Positions 62,866 to 64,000 of a stretch of 64,000 bases of DNA are shown piece after piece; positions within the stretch are counted from its first letter, which is position 1, and each line of letters opens with the position of its first letter. Below the pieces are notes generated by a model. It saw nothing but the letters and a program-made list of their open reading frames with translations. It was not told the origin of the DNA and did not search any database. The stretch is taken from assembly GCA_025056215.1 (NCBI GenBank), contig JANWWC010000002.1, positions 299,052 to 363,051 of the forward strand. Reading direction: 5' to 3'. The position numbers and the translations under genes were made by a program. This DNA is from Cytophagales bacterium (GTDB lineage: Bacteria > Bacteroidota > Bacteroidia > Cytophagales > Flammeovirgaceae).

Positions 62866-64000
62866 CTATTCGAGTTTGGGGCGAGAATAAATCGTTGCAA
62901 AAGAAAGATAAACAGTTGTGCCTTTATTTTCTACGGATTCAATCTTAATTTCCCCTTCATGAAGTTGCACGATATTTTTCACTAAATACATTCCTATTCC
63001 AGAACCTTTCCGTTTCTCTACGTTTTTGCCTCGATAAAATGGCTCAAAAATATGAGCAATTTCACTTTCAGGAATTCCGATTCCTTTATCTTTTATTGCA
63101 ATAGTCACTTTGTTATCTTGACTAAAAAGCTGAACACTCACTTGTTGAAAATCCGAGAACTTACAAGCGTTCTCTATGATATTTTTAAGCATGATATTAA
63201 ATAAATTGTAGTTCGTAAGAATAGTAATAGAAGTACCATCGGAAGGAGGAGTAAATTCAAACAATACATCTGCTTGTGGTTGTTCTCTTCTCACATCTTC
63301 AATGGCTTGCTGAATGAGAAAATCTACGCGTATTTCCTCATCAAGAAATGACTGACGATGCGAACCTATTTGAGCTAACAAAAGAAGATGATTTGTAATT
63401 TTTTGAAGCTTTTCAGCTTCTTTCAATTGTGCCTGGATAACTCTTCGATACTCTTCAGGAGTGCGCTCGCGGCTCAACGCTATATCCGCCTCTCCAATAA
63501 TTTTAGTAAGCGGAGTTCTTAATTCATGAGAGACATTGTTTACAAATGCTTTTTGCATATTGAAAGCTTCTTCTAGACGGTCTAAGAATTTATTAAAAGA
63601 TTTCGCAAGTCGGCCGATTTCATCTTCTTCGTGGTATTCAGCTAAGCGTAGATTTAAATTTGTTACTGAAATAGCATTCATCTGCTCTACAATATGCTCA
63701 AACGGTCGTAATGCGATATGAGTAAGCACAAAACCAATAGCTATTACTAAAAAAACAGAAATTATAAAACCTAAAATCAAAACTTTTCGAAAAAACGCAT
63801 CTTGCTCCTCAGCGTATCGATTGTATGCACTAATGAGAGTAATGTAATCAGAAGCTCCGTTGTTGTAAAGAATCCATAGACTTACTTTCCCATTGTTGCT
63901 TTTTTGTACAACTTCCTTGTATTGCTTTATTTTTTCTATGACTTTTTTAGAAAGTGCGGTACAAGTATTAGTTCCTGAGTAGTAAACGCTTCCTTCTGTA
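62866..64000 (-). CDS. Membrane sensor histidine kinase (5' end lies beyond the window)
   Basis: The frame is open to the window edge, so at least 378 residues are present and the start is outside. The visible order is part of an extracytoplasmic sensor domain, a transmembrane helix (VLILGFIISVFLVIAIGFVL), a HAMP domain (HIALRPFEHIVEQMNAIS), HisKA with phospho-acceptor His in FVNNVSHELRTPLTKI, and an ATPase domain with IIENACKFS (N box), DKGIGIPE (G1) and GSGIGMYLVKNIV (G2). It resembles two-component kinases of the CusS/QseC type; a partner response regulator should be encoded beyond the right edge of the window. It precedes the HD-domain gene by 30 nt on the same strand. Confidence 0.92.
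   Translation of the reverse strand, partial: TEGSVYYSGTNTCTALSKKVIEKIKQYKEVVQKSNNGKVSLWILYNNGASDYITLISAYNRYAEEQDAFFRKVLILGFIISVFLVIAIGFVLTHIALRPFEHIVEQMNAISVTNLNLRLAEYHEEDEIGRLAKSFNKFLDRLEEAFNMQKAFVNNVSHELRTPLTKIIGEADIALSRERTPEEYRRVIQAQLKEAEKLQKITNHLLLLAQIGSHRQSFLDEEIRVDFLIQQAIEDVRREQPQADVLFEFTPPSDGTSITILTNYNLFNIMLKNIIENACKFSDFQQVSVQLFSQDNKVTIAIKDKGIGIPESEIAHIFEPFYRGKNVEKRKGSGIGMYLVKNIVQLHEGEIKIESVENKGTTVYLSFATIYSRPKLE

Overview
The window is an AT-rich stretch of a Bacteroidota chromosome, most likely from the order Cytophagales. The evidence is: two very large secreted proteins with C-terminal type IX secretion (T9SS) sorting domains; a single-chain SecDF; FadL/PorV-like and helix-hairpin-helix outer-membrane proteins; BatD; a DUF6952-like small protein beside a thioredoxin; several upstream regions matching the Bacteroidetes sigma-A promoter (TTTG, about 19 nt, TAnnTTTG); and no obvious Shine-Dalgarno sequences. 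No rRNA, tRNA, CRISPR array, insertion sequence or prophage was seen. Both ends of the window cut through genes.

Layout. 1-6.8 kb: 3' end of a giant T9SS cargo protein, a CrtI-type carotenoid desaturase and a YdcZ-type membrane protein. 6.9-17 kb: housekeeping genes in short units: ferredoxin, NodB deacetylase + AAG DNA glycosylase + SRPBCC protein, an isolated nuoL behind a FAH hydrolase and a sugar-phosphate phosphatase, hisF, a SPOR-like protein, pdhA, batD and a 66-aa protein. 17-23.3 kb: a two-gene unit of a polytopic membrane protein and a 1225-aa MukB/DUF3584-like SMC ATPase, whose promoter carries a perfect 12-bp inverted repeat, followed by a ruined outer-membrane gene. 23.4-30.7 kb: a LolC/E-type permease with sbcC, converging on a pair of outer-membrane proteins (HhH-barrel and PorV-like). 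30.8-35.5 kb: a heavy-metal RND pump fused in frame to its periplasmic adaptor, with a small His-rich protein upstream. 35.7-43.9 kb: PhoD phosphatase, queA, NlpC/P60, xseA, an ECF sigma factor, rimO and a glycosyltransferase. 44-54.6 kb: lpd, folB, lspA, thioredoxin, thioesterase, mscL, a hybrid kinase, secDF and tpiA. 54.7-64 kb: tgt, argH, a CheY-like regulator, a second T9SS cargo, an HD hydrolase and a partial sensor kinase.

Gene order is fragmented. Members of known complexes or pathways stand apart from their partners: nuoL, hisF, pdhA/lpd, batD, xseA, sbcC and queA/tgt. Real operons are two to three genes long, often with ATGA overlaps.

The observations most worth following are: (1) the RND-adaptor fusion, whose junction contains an A8 run; removing one A restores a normal ATGA-coupled gene pair; (2) the SMC-like ATPase with no kleisin, KITE or nuclease partner, paired with a membrane protein and preceded by an operator-like dyad; (3) a tRNA-guanine transglycosylase lacking all four usual zinc ligands; (4) an HhH-plus-barrel outer-membrane protein overlapping a PorV-like gene.
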